Shown here piece after piece: positions 1-6,246 of a stretch of 10,276 bases of DNA. The stretch spans positions 1 through 10,276 of the forward strand of contig JAIUMG010000104.1 in the NCBI GenBank assembly GCA_022565655.1. Direction: 5' to 3'. The DNA is from Alkalimonas sp. (GTDB taxonomy: Bacteria; Pseudomonadota; Gammaproteobacteria; Enterobacterales; Alteromonadaceae). The notes under the pieces are model-generated. The model saw nothing but the letters and a program-made list of their open reading frames with translations, made no database searches and was not told where the DNA came from. The stretch's first letter is position 1. Each line of letters starts with the position of its first letter. The position numbers and the translations under genes are program-made.

Positions 1-730
1 CATGATGGGCTTAACCGCTGAATTGCTTGGTAAAATGCACGGCATCAGCCGCGAGCAACAAGACCAGTTCGCTGCCCGTTCGCATCGTCTGGCCCACGAG
101 GCGACTCTGGAAGGGCGCTTCAAAAATGAAATTATTCCAACCGAAGGTCACGATGCCGATGGCGCCTTACGAGTATTTGATACCGACGAAGTCATTCGGC
201 CAGAAACGACGGTCGAAGGCTTGAGCCAGCTACGTCCGGTATTTGACCCGGCCAACGGTACCGTCACTGCAGGCAGTTCATCCGCCTTGTCGGATGGAGC
301 ATCAGGCATGTTGGTAATGAGTGAAGAAAAGGCCAAAGCATTGGGCTTGCCTATTCGCGCTTATGTACGTGGCATGGGTGTCGCGGGCTGCGATCCATCC
401 ATCATGGGCTACGGACCAGTCCCTGCTAGTAAAAAAGCTTTGAAAATGGCCGGTATTGATATCAACAGCATCGATTACGCCGAGCTAAATGAAGCCTTTG
501 CCGCCCAAGCCTTGCCGGTCATGAAGGACTTAGGTTTAATGGACGTGGCTGATCAGAAAGTCAACCTGAATGGCGGCGCCATTGCTCTTGGCCATCCACT
601 GGGTTGTTCTGGCTCGCGTATCAGCACCACCTTGCTGAACGTGATGGAATCCAAAGATGGAAAATACGGCCTGGCAACTATGTGCATTGGTTTAGGGCAG
701 GGCATCGCCACCGTATTTGAGCGGCCTTAA
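1..730 (+). CDS. fadA: 3-ketoacyl-CoA thiolase FadA, C-terminal part (5' end outside window)
   Basis: Catalyses the last step of fatty-acid beta-oxidation, thiolytic cleavage of 3-ketoacyl-CoA to acetyl-CoA and a shortened acyl-CoA. It normally works in the cytoplasmic FadB2-FadA2 trifunctional complex. About 242 residues are present. The reading frame is open to the left edge, and base 1 would be the last base of a preceding codon; E. coli FadA has 387 residues, so roughly 145 N-terminal residues, including the nucleophilic cysteine, are missing. The visible part tracks E. coli FadA closely: MHGISRE near the start, SALSDGA, MGYGPVPASK, LNEAFAAQ, then GGAIALGHPLGCSG with the catalytic His at fragment residue 198, and TMCIGLGQGIA with the catalytic acid/base Cys at 228. 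It ends in ATVFERP, like the E. coli terminus. fadB is expected upstream on the same strand. The ATG at position 2 is internal, not a start. Confidence 0.96.
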   Translation, partial: MMGLTAELLGKMHGISREQQDQFAARSHRLAHEATLEGRFKNEIIPTEGHDADGALRVFDTDEVIRPETTVEGLSQLRPVFDPANGTVTAGSSSALSDGASGMLVMSEEKAKALGLPIRAYVRGMGVAGCDPSIMGYGPVPASKKALKMAGIDINSIDYAELNEAFAAQALPVMKDLGLMDVADQKVNLNGGAIALGHPLGCSGSRISTTLLNVMESKDGKYGLATMCIGLGQGIATVFERP

Positions 731-761
731 GCTGGCAGTAGCAAGCACAATCACTTAGAAT

Positions 762-785
762 AAGGGCCGTTTTACGGCCCTTTTT
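762..785 (+). terminator. Rho-independent terminator of fadA
   Basis: A stem GGGCCGT (764-770) / ACGGCCC (774-780) with a TTT loop can be extended by two A-T pairs, and is followed by five T (781-785). It lies 31 bases after the fadA stop and is a textbook intrinsic terminator for the fadBA transcript. It implies that tusA downstream needs its own promoter. Confidence 0.9.
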
Positions 786-790
786 CAATG

Positions 791-991
791 GTATTACAGG
801 GGCAGTCAATTGCCACTTGCATATTGCAACACCCCCAGTGCTCGCCACAGCGGGGTTAGGGGCTACTCCTGCCCCCTAACCGTGCGGTCGGCTTTGCCGG
901 GCGAAGTCGTTCCCGACGACCTCGCCACCCGCATACGCTACGCTTTAGTTCTGTGGCTGTGTCCGCGGGGTTGCAATCTGCCCCAAAATAC
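791..991. repeat. ~200-bp palindromic, multi-hairpin element (MITE/REP-like or structured RNA)
   Basis: The ends are imperfect inverted repeats: GTATT plus GGGGCAG (791-795, 799-805) against CTGCCCC plus AATAC (978-984, 987-991). Further inside, ATTGCAAC (823-830) faces GTTGCAAT (970-977) and CCACAG (845-850) faces CTGTGG (951-956). Inside are three more hairpins. The first is GGTTAGGGGC (854-863) with GCCCCCTAACC (871-881). The second is CGGC-TTT-GCCG (889-899). The third is GGCGA-a-GTCGT (900-910) with ACGAC-c-TCGCC (916-926). GTGCGG (882-887) can also close with CCGCAT (929-934). This nested architecture fits a small non-autonomous mobile element or a structured RNA. It encodes no transposase. 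I do not recognise the family, and I see no clear target-site duplication. It fills almost all of the 292-base gap between fadA and tusA. Confidence 0.6.
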
Positions 992-1022
992 CTATTTACT
1001 AAATGTGTTCTGTGGAGTAACG

Positions 1023-1268
1023 ATGCAACAGCTTTTTGATAACGCCAACCAAACCTTAGATGCTTTGGGCCTGCGCTGCCCTGAGCCGGTAATGATGACC
1101 CGGCTGGCTATTCGAAAAATGCACGTTGGCGACACCCTGCTGATTATCGCAGATGACCCGGCTACCACTAGGGATATCCCCAGTTTTTGCCGCTTTATGG
1201 ATCATGAGTTGCTGGCCAGTGAAACCGATGAGCTACCGTATCGTTATCTGGTAAAAAAAGGATGTTAA
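1023..1268 (+). CDS. tusA: Sulfur carrier protein TusA
   Basis: A small cytoplasmic sulfurtransferase that accepts persulfide sulfur from IscS and passes it to TusBCD/TusE for 2-thiolation of the wobble uridine in tRNA; the family also serves molybdenum-cofactor sulfur supply. It is 81 residues long, the same as E. coli TusA. The signature Cys-Pro-Glu-Pro is present with the active Cys at residue 19 (LGLRCPEPVMM), followed by TLLIIADDPATTRDIP and LPYRYLVKKG, all near-identical to E. coli. The ATG at 1023 was chosen because it gives exactly the family length and has a GGAG Shine-Dalgarno (1014-1017) five bases upstream. The frame is open back to a TTG at 810, but that extension runs through the palindromic element and has no TusA homology. 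Only 3 bases separate it from the next gene, suggesting co-transcription. Confidence 0.96.
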   Translation: MQQLFDNANQTLDALGLRCPEPVMMTRLAIRKMHVGDTLLIIADDPATTRDIPSFCRFMDHELLASETDELPYRYLVKKGC

Positions 1269-1271
1269 GCC

Positions 1272-1691
1272 ATGATTTGGGCACTAATTAAAGATTCACT
1301 CCCCCTAAAAGTATGTACACTACTGTTACTTGGTTTGTTGCTTTGGTGGCTCGGCTGGTTTGGCAGTGGTCTTCTTGTCATTGTTCTTGCTGTTGATATA
1401 TTGCTGTTTAAGCAGCAATACCAAAACGCAACAGACCTTACTGATAGCAAAGATATTCTCGCGCTTTTCTCCATCGATGACACTGGCCAGCTACGTTTTG
1501 GTATGGAGCGAGCCGTGCCTAATTACCAGGCTAAGGCGCAACTTCGTCAAGATCACAAACATGCTTACCTAAAGCTGGAAATCAATAGCAATGGCCCTTT
1601 GCATTATCGCTTCCCTATTGCGCAGCTGCAGCCACTGCAAACCTGGTTAGAAACACATGCACCGCAAGTACAGTTAGGGCACGATGTTTAA
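1272..1691 (+). CDS. Uncharacterised two-helix inner-membrane protein downstream of tusA
   Basis: A 139-residue protein I do not recognise. The N-terminus is strongly hydrophobic, with two predicted membrane helices at about residues 12-28 (TLLLLGLLLWWLGWF region) and 31-46 (GSGLLVIVLAVDILLF), a very short Gly/Ser turn between them, and a soluble tail of about 90 residues. Both ends of the hairpin are probably cytoplasmic, so the tail should face the cytoplasm; it contains a regular beta-strand-like stretch (AYLKLEINSNGPLHYRFPI). The start is supported by AAGGA (1258-1262), nine bases upstream and inside the 3' end of tusA. The 3-base gap to tusA suggests an operon and translational coupling, but a sulfur-relay role is only a guess. 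No catalytic motif, metal site or signal-peptidase site is visible. Confidence 0.75.
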   Translation: MIWALIKDSLPLKVCTLLLLGLLLWWLGWFGSGLLVIVLAVDILLFKQQYQNATDLTDSKDILALFSIDDTGQLRFGMERAVPNYQAKAQLRQDHKHAYLKLEINSNGPLHYRFPIAQLQPLQTWLETHAPQVQLGHDV

Positions 1692-1838
1692 TTCACCATT
1701 TTAAGTACCGACAACCAGCCTATGCGAACCCAAGGTGTGCGCTTTACCATCAAAGATGGCATTGTCTATGATGCTCAGCAACTGTTGAGTGATGTCCGCC
1801 GCCTGGTGCAGCAAGCCAAGTTGGCTGAGCAAGACTAG
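1692..1838 (+). pseudogene. Probable remnant: C-terminal end of an amidohydrolase-family protein
   Basis: Directly after the stop of the preceding gene, and by chance in the same frame, 48 codons stay open and end in TAG (1836-1838). The translation contains VRFTIKDGIVYDAQQLLSDV and then RRLVQQAK. That pattern, a beta-strand leading into K-D-G-x-V-Y-D and an amphipathic helix L-L-x-D-V-R-x-x-V, is the usual C-terminus of imidazolonepropionase-like amidohydrolases. None of the metal-binding core (HxH, K, H, D) is present upstream, where the membrane-protein gene occupies the sequence. The only ATG (1722) would give 38 residues and lacks a convincing ribosome site. I read it as the tail left when an amidohydrolase gene was deleted or replaced. 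Family assignment is from memory of the motif. Confidence 0.55.
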
Positions 1839-1995
1839 ATCTTATTTATCTTTGCTGATTTGACTTTTACGCTCTAATGACAACTTGTACATGAATCAAG
1901 GTGTAAAGTTTAGTGGCTCTAAATAAACGATTTTATTGAATCAACCGTAAGCTATGCTAGCCTTACTAAAATAATACACGTTAAGGTTATGGCTT
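1839..1995. other. AT-rich intergenic region before the diguanylate cyclase
   Basis: A 157-base AT-rich stretch with no coding potential that I can support. It should carry the promoter of the downstream gene. A TAAAAT (1967-1972) could be a -10 box, but no good -35 is 16-18 bases before it. An alternative TCTAAT (1873-1878) likewise has only a poor -35 partner. No intrinsic terminator is seen for the tusA transcript. AAGG (1983-1986) is the likely ribosome-binding site for the TTG start at 1996. Confidence 0.5.
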
Positions 1996-3048
1996 TTGCA
2001 ATCAGCATTAAGACTGGATACAGGAAAACATGCCAGGCAAATTGATGCCAGCAGACGTATTTATATCTTGTCTTTTGTTAGCTACATCGCTGGGGCTGTG
2101 ATGGTCCTGTTTGGCTTTATCAGCCTGGATGCCAGTTCCCTGCTATTGCCTGGCATCCTTTTTACTGGTGGCAGCTTATTTTTTATCAACATCCTGTTCT
2201 TTCACCTGACTAAGCAACTAGATCGAGCCTGCCAGATTGAAGCTATCCTGGTGGCAATCTTCGTCCTGGCTCTGATTTATCATGGCGGGCACAACAATAC
2301 CGCCTTGTACTGGGCCTTTCCATTCCCAGCCATTCTATTTGGCCTACTGGGTGTTCGAAAGGCGCTGATAAGCAACGGAATTTTGATGTTATTGCTTGGC
2401 CTGTTGTTACTCCAGCCTGATTTGCTGCAAGCCGACTACAAAGAATCAGAGGTAAGTCGCTTTCTCGCTTCAATGTTGATCGTCATTATCGTCTGCTGGA
2501 TCAATGATCATTTTCGTGAGCGCAGCCATGAGGCTATGAGCGAACTGCAGAAAAGTAAAGACATGGAGGCCAATACCGATCCACTGACCCAGTTGGTCAA
2601 TCGTCGTTACATTGAAGCCAATTTTGCTCAGCAACTGCACAACTATCCACAACACTACTTCCCACTCGGCGTTGTGATGTGTGATATTGATCACTTTAAA
2701 GACTTTAATGATCAATATGGCCATGATGTCGGCGATGAAGTTTTAAAAACGGTAGCCGATATTTTTCGTTCACACCTGCGGCCACAAGATATCGCTTGCC
2801 GCAACGGCGGGGAAGAGTTTTTATTACTACTACCGCAAACCGGCCTAAGCCAAAGCAGAGCTGTTGCCGAAAAAATTCGCGCCATTATGGCCAACCAACC
2901 TTTTTTATTTGGTTCCATTCAGGCGCCAATCACCGCTAGCTTTGGAGTTACCGCCTGTGATGAACAAAGTGAATTTCAAGCAGCTATCAAAACCGCCGAT
3001 CAACAGCTTTACCAGGCAAAAGCTAAAGGACGGAATCAAGTTCAGTGA
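1996..3048 (+). CDS. Membrane-anchored diguanylate cyclase (GGDEF protein)
   Basis: Makes the second messenger cyclic di-GMP from two GTP. It has 350 residues. The N-terminal half has about six predicted membrane helices (roughly 22-44, 50-70, 82-96, 103-119, 123-139, 154-170), a sensor part I cannot match to a named MASE-type domain. A short linker (about 172-192) leads into a complete GGDEF domain (about 193-350): DPLTQLVNRR (195-204), metal- and substrate-site DIDHFKDFND with Asp230 and Asn238, YGHDVGD, and the active loop GGEEF at 271-275. An inhibitory I-site R-P-Q-D (262-265) sits exactly five residues before the loop, so product feedback is expected. There is no EAL domain. The start is TTG at 1996, because the first in-frame ATG (2101) would cut into the first helix, and AAGG lies nine bases upstream. 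The ligand sensed is unknown. Confidence 0.92.
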   Translation: MQSALRLDTGKHARQIDASRRIYILSFVSYIAGAVMVLFGFISLDASSLLLPGILFTGGSLFFINILFFHLTKQLDRACQIEAILVAIFVLALIYHGGHNNTALYWAFPFPAILFGLLGVRKALISNGILMLLLGLLLLQPDLLQADYKESEVSRFLASMLIVIIVCWINDHFRERSHEAMSELQKSKDMEANTDPLTQLVNRRYIEANFAQQLHNYPQHYFPLGVVMCDIDHFKDFNDQYGHDVGDEVLKTVADIFRSHLRPQDIACRNGGEEFLLLLPQTGLSQSRAVAEKIRAIMANQPFLFGSIQAPITASFGVTACDEQSEFQAAIKTADQQLYQAKAKGRNQVQ

Positions 3049-3116
3049 GAACCTGCATTCTTGCTAACTCACAGTAATCAGCTTTGTGGCAACTCAGAAC
3101 AGAGTATATCAGACAC

Positions 3117-3146
3117 AAAAAAACCAGCAAAAAATGCTGGCTTTTT
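3117..3146. terminator. Bidirectional intrinsic terminator between convergent genes
   Basis: A stem CCAGCA (3124-3129) / TGCTGG (3135-3140) with an A5 loop is preceded by seven A (3117-3123) and followed by C then T5 (3142-3146). Read on the plus strand it ends the diguanylate cyclase transcript; read on the minus strand, with seven T after the stem, it ends glyQS. The minus-strand version has the better T tract. Confidence 0.88.
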
Positions 3147-3163
3147 CAATTAAAATCAACAAA

Positions 3164-5221
3164 TTAACTTTGAAGCAGCGAGATATCTGCCACCTGCAGG
3201 AACAAAGCTCGAAGCTGTTTTAGCAGCGCCTGACGATTTTTCCGCACAGCAACATCATCAGCATTGACCATCACTTGATCAAAGAAGCTATCGATTACCT
3301 GACGCATGGCAGCAAGGTGCGCCAAGCCATCAGCGTAAGCGGGTGTACCGGCTTGATAGCTCTGCTCTGCCTGAATGGCCTGATACAAGGCTAGCTCTGC
3401 ACTTTCGGTCAGTAGGGCCGGATCCACGGCATCGGCTATATCGCCTTCTACTTTGGCTAGAATATTCGCCACCCGTTTGTTGGCAGCCGCCAGGGCTTCT
3501 GCTGCATCCAGCTTACCAAACTCAGCCACGGCTTTGACACGGCGATCAAAGTCAGCCGGGCTGGTGGGCCGACGGGCCAGCACAGCCTGGATCACATCGA
3601 TCCGATAGCCTTGCTCCTGATACCAGGCACGGAATCGGGCCAGCATAAATTCGAGCACGTCATCGGCTACCTCTGTATTGCTAAGTTTGTCCGCGAAGGT
3701 AGCCTGACTGTGCGCAATCAGCTCCACCAGATCCAATGGCAGTTGCTTTTCGACCATAATGCGCAAGGCGCCTATGGCAGCGCGGCGCAGCGCAAAAGGA
3801 TCTTTATCGCCTTTTGGTGCCTGTCCAATGCCGAAAATACCGACCAAGGTATCCATTTTATCGGCAATGGCGACCGCACAGCTTTCCAATTGCCCAGGCA
3901 AAGAATCGCCTGAGAAGCGAGGCATGTACTGCTCATTTAAAGCCAGTGCCACCGCTTCGCTCTCACCATCAAGCCGCGCATAGTGCATGCCCATGATGCC
4001 CTGAACTTCAGGGAACTCACCGACCATATCGGTCATTAAATCGGTTTTGGATAACAAGCCTGCCCGGGCTGCATCAGCCCGATCTGCACCTATCATACCT
4101 GCGACCGTTTCTGCCAACGTGGATATCCGCGCTGACTTTTCAGCCAGAGTACCCAACTGCTTTTGAAACAGCACGGTTTCCAGACTGGCTAAGCGATTGG
4201 CCAGTTTGGTTTTCTGATCGGTACGAAAGAAAAACTCCGCATCCGCTAAACGTGGGCGTACTACTTTTTCGTTACCTGAAATAATTTGCTGCGGATCTTT
4301 ACTGGTAATGTTGGTAATAAAAATAAATTTATTTAGCAGTTCACCCTGCTTGTTTTGCAGCGGAATATACTTCTGATTATCTTTCATGGTCGAAATCAGC
4401 GGCTCAGAGGGCACCTGCAAAAAGCGCTGCTCAAAGCCCCCGACCAACACCACTGGCCATTCTACCAAAGAGGTGACCTCATCCAGCAAGTCATCATCCA
4501 TTAAGGCAACCGCTTGCATACTGGCAGCTGTTTTTGCGACGTGCTCAGCAATATAGCTTTTGCGCTCGTTAAAATCGGCCACCACATGGGCCTCTTTTAA
4601 CACCGCCAGATACTGATCGGCATGCTCGATGGTTACCAAGTCAGGCGCATGAAAACGATGGCCATAACTGTGGCGGCCAGCTTCACGACCAAGAATAGTG
4701 GCAGACACCACATCCTTACCATACAGCATCACCACGGTATGCACCGGACGGATAAACTGAGCGTCGGAGTTGCCCCAACGCATGGGCTTGGCAATGGGTA
4801 ACTTAGCCAGGGCCTGCTGCACCATAGCCGGCAACAAGCTGACCGTTTCCGCCCCCTTCTGTAGCTGCTTATAAAGCAACCAGGCGCCTTTCTCTGTTTC
4901 CAGCCGCTCTGCCTCAGCCACATCGATGCCAAGGCCTCTGGCCCAGCCCTGAGCTGCTTTACTGGGGTTTCCTGCCTCATCAAAGGCGGCGCTAATGGCT
5001 GGTCCCCGTTTTTCCACGACTTTATCTGCCTGCTGTGCCACCAGTTGATTCACTCGTACTGCCAAACGGCGTGGCGCGGCATACCAGCTCACACTGTCAT
5101 GGCTAAGCTGCTGCGCCGCTAATTCAGCCGTCAAATTATCAGCAAACGCTGTCGCCAGGGTTTTTAATGCTTTGGGTGGCAGCTCTTCGGTGCCAATTTC
5201 TACCAGAAAATCCTGTGTCAT
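3164..5221 (-). CDS. glyS: Glycine--tRNA ligase, beta subunit
   Basis: The large subunit of the bacterial alpha2beta2 glycyl-tRNA synthetase, which binds and positions tRNA-Gly while the alpha subunit activates glycine with ATP. At 685 residues it is close to the 689 of E. coli GlyS and aligns in blocks end to end: FLVEIGTEELPPKAL near the N-terminus, APRRLAV, KRGPAI, LPIAKPMRWG, RPVHTV, GHRFHAPD, SLVEWPVVLV, DPQQIISGNEKVVRPRLADA, FQKQLGTL, MGMHYAR, GDKDPFALRRAA, FRAWYQEQGY, VLARRPTSPADFD, AAANKRVANILAK and the terminus LFLQVADISLLQS. The C-terminal fifth corresponds to the DALR-type anticodon-binding region. The ATG at 5221 overlaps the glyQ stop as ATGA, and a perfect Shine-Dalgarno lies just upstream. 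No disruption is seen. Confidence 0.97.
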   Translation of the reverse strand: MTQDFLVEIGTEELPPKALKTLATAFADNLTAELAAQQLSHDSVSWYAAPRRLAVRVNQLVAQQADKVVEKRGPAISAAFDEAGNPSKAAQGWARGLGIDVAEAERLETEKGAWLLYKQLQKGAETVSLLPAMVQQALAKLPIAKPMRWGNSDAQFIRPVHTVVMLYGKDVVSATILGREAGRHSYGHRFHAPDLVTIEHADQYLAVLKEAHVVADFNERKSYIAEHVAKTAASMQAVALMDDDLLDEVTSLVEWPVVLVGGFEQRFLQVPSEPLISTMKDNQKYIPLQNKQGELLNKFIFITNITSKDPQQIISGNEKVVRPRLADAEFFFRTDQKTKLANRLASLETVLFQKQLGTLAEKSARISTLAETVAGMIGADRADAARAGLLSKTDLMTDMVGEFPEVQGIMGMHYARLDGESEAVALALNEQYMPRFSGDSLPGQLESCAVAIADKMDTLVGIFGIGQAPKGDKDPFALRRAAIGALRIMVEKQLPLDLVELIAHSQATFADKLSNTEVADDVLEFMLARFRAWYQEQGYRIDVIQAVLARRPTSPADFDRRVKAVAEFGKLDAAEALAAANKRVANILAKVEGDIADAVDPALLTESAELALYQAIQAEQSYQAGTPAYADGLAHLAAMRQVIDSFFDQVMVNADDVAVRKNRQALLKQLRALFLQVADISLLQS

Positions 5222-6141
5222 GACGCTGCCTCCTGCGTGTTCTTATCCTTACAAAGTGGGAAGCCCAGCTGTTCCCGCGCAGCATAATAGGCCTCAGCAC
5301 AAGCTTTGGCCAGGGTACGCACCCGCAAGATATAACGTTGGCGCTCTGTTACCGAAATGGCATGACGAGCGTCCAGCATATTAAAGGCATGAGACGCCTT
5401 CATCACTTTTTCGTAGGCTGGTAATGGCAGACCCTGCTCAATCAGGTAGTGACTTTCTTTCTCACACTGATCAAACAGCGCAAACAATGCAGGGACATCG
5501 GCGTGCTCAAAGTTGTAGGTGGATTGCTCGACTTCATTTTGGTGAAATACATCACCATAACTTACTTTACCGAGTGGACCATCAGCCCAAACCAGATCGT
5601 AAATGCTGTCTACGCCCTGGATATACATCGCTAATCGCTCCAAGCCATAGGTGATTTCACCAGAAACCGGTTTGCATTCGAGGCCACCCACTTGCTGAAA
5701 ATAGGTAAACTGAGTCACTTCCATGCCATTCAGCCAAACTTCCCAGCCTAATCCCCAGGCGCCAAGGGTTGGTGACTCCCAGTTGTCTTCAACAAAACGA
5801 ATGTCGTGGACCAGGGTATCAATGCCCAATTCACGCAAAGAGCCTAGATACAGCTCTTGAATGTTATCTGGCGAAGGCTTGAGTAACACCTGAAACTGAT
5901 AATAATGCTGCAAACGGTTCGGGTTCTCGCCGTAGCGACCATCAGTCGGGCGGCGACATGGCTGGACATAGGCCACATTGGTAGGTTCTGGCCCCAAAGA
6001 GCGCAGAAAGGTCATCGGGTGAAAAGTACCTGCACCCACTTCGAGATCCAGTGGCTGCACAATAACGCACCCCTGACGTGCCCAGTAATCCTGCAGAGCC
6101 AATATCAGGCCCTGAAACGTTTGAAGATCATACTTTTGCAT
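5218..6141 (-). CDS. glyQ: Glycine--tRNA ligase, alpha subunit
   Basis: The class II catalytic subunit of alpha2beta2 glycyl-tRNA synthetase; it forms glycyl-adenylate and transfers glycine to tRNA-Gly. From the chosen start it has 307 residues (E. coli 303). Landmarks are TFQGLILALQDYWARQGC (8-25), QPLDLEVGAGTFHP, RRPTDGRYGENPNRLQHYYQ (63-82), GAWGLGWEVWLNGMEVTQF (128-146) and the class II motif 3 region GEITYGLERLAMYIQG (161-176, Arg169). The C-terminus ends SVTERQRYILRVRTLAKACA followed by EAYYAAREQLGFPLCKDK. The start at 6141 (MQKYD) was preferred over the ATG at 6150 (MQGMQKYD) because E. coli starts MQKFD and GGA lies nine bases before it, while the upstream ATG has GGA directly abutting it. 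It overlaps glyS by four bases. A terminator-like hairpin lies 20 bases upstream. Confidence 0.96.
   Translation of the reverse strand: MQKYDLQTFQGLILALQDYWARQGCVIVQPLDLEVGAGTFHPMTFLRSLGPEPTNVAYVQPCRRPTDGRYGENPNRLQHYYQFQVLLKPSPDNIQELYLGSLRELGIDTLVHDIRFVEDNWESPTLGAWGLGWEVWLNGMEVTQFTYFQQVGGLECKPVSGEITYGLERLAMYIQGVDSIYDLVWADGPLGKVSYGDVFHQNEVEQSTYNFEHADVPALFALFDQCEKESHYLIEQGLPLPAYEKVMKASHAFNMLDARHAISVTERQRYILRVRTLAKACAEAYYAAREQLGFPLCKDKNTQEAAS
5229..5234 (-). promoter_or_regulatory. Strong ribosome-binding site of glyS inside glyQ
   Basis: On the minus strand AGGAGG ends seven bases before the glyS ATG. It lies within the last codons of glyQ, so the two subunits can be translated in a coupled and balanced way. 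The match to the anti-Shine-Dalgarno is complete and confirms the glyS start. Confidence 0.85.
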
Positions 6142-6161
6142 GCCTTGCATTCCATCTATGT

Positions 6162-6190
6162 AAAAAGGGGTCAGGCTGCCCTGGCCCCTT
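6162..6190 (-). terminator. Intrinsic terminator (minus strand) between gyrB and glyQ
   Basis: Read on the minus strand, AAGGGG-c-CAG pairs with CTG-a-CCCCTT around a six-base loop (the central C/A apposition is G·T on the opposite strand), followed by a run of T ending at 6162. It most simply terminates gyrB. It is unusual in ending only 20 bases before the glyQ ATG, which leaves no room for a glyQ promoter after it, so it may also act as a leader attenuator for glyQS. Confidence 0.8.
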
Positions 6191-6212
6191 CTGGGTTCAG
6201 TTGTAACGCGAC

Positions 6213-6227
6213 ATCTGCTATGCAGAT
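6213..6227. repeat. Perfect short inverted repeat in the gyrB-glyQ gap
   Basis: ATCTGC-TAT-GCAGAT is a perfect 6-bp inverted repeat with a three-base centre. It lies 19 bases downstream of the gyrB stop and about 22 bases before the terminator hairpin. It could be a small hairpin in the gyrB 3' UTR or glyQ leader, or a binding site for a dimeric protein. It could also be chance. Confidence 0.4.
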
Positions 6228-6246
6228 CACGGCCGCTCAGGCTGGA

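Noticed and set aside
854..881. GTTAGGG...CCCTAAC hairpin as an integron attC site
   Set aside because: In attC the CTAAC-type box is on the left and GTTAG on the right; here the order is the opposite and no integron cassette or integrase is present.
1909..1923. TTTAG/CTAAA hairpin as a terminator for the tusA operon
   Set aside because: It is a five-pair AT-rich stem without a following T tract.
5241..5252. TTATCCTTA as a DnaA box
   Set aside because: It is an isolated 7/9 match inside glyQ, with no neighbouring boxes or AT-rich unwinding region.
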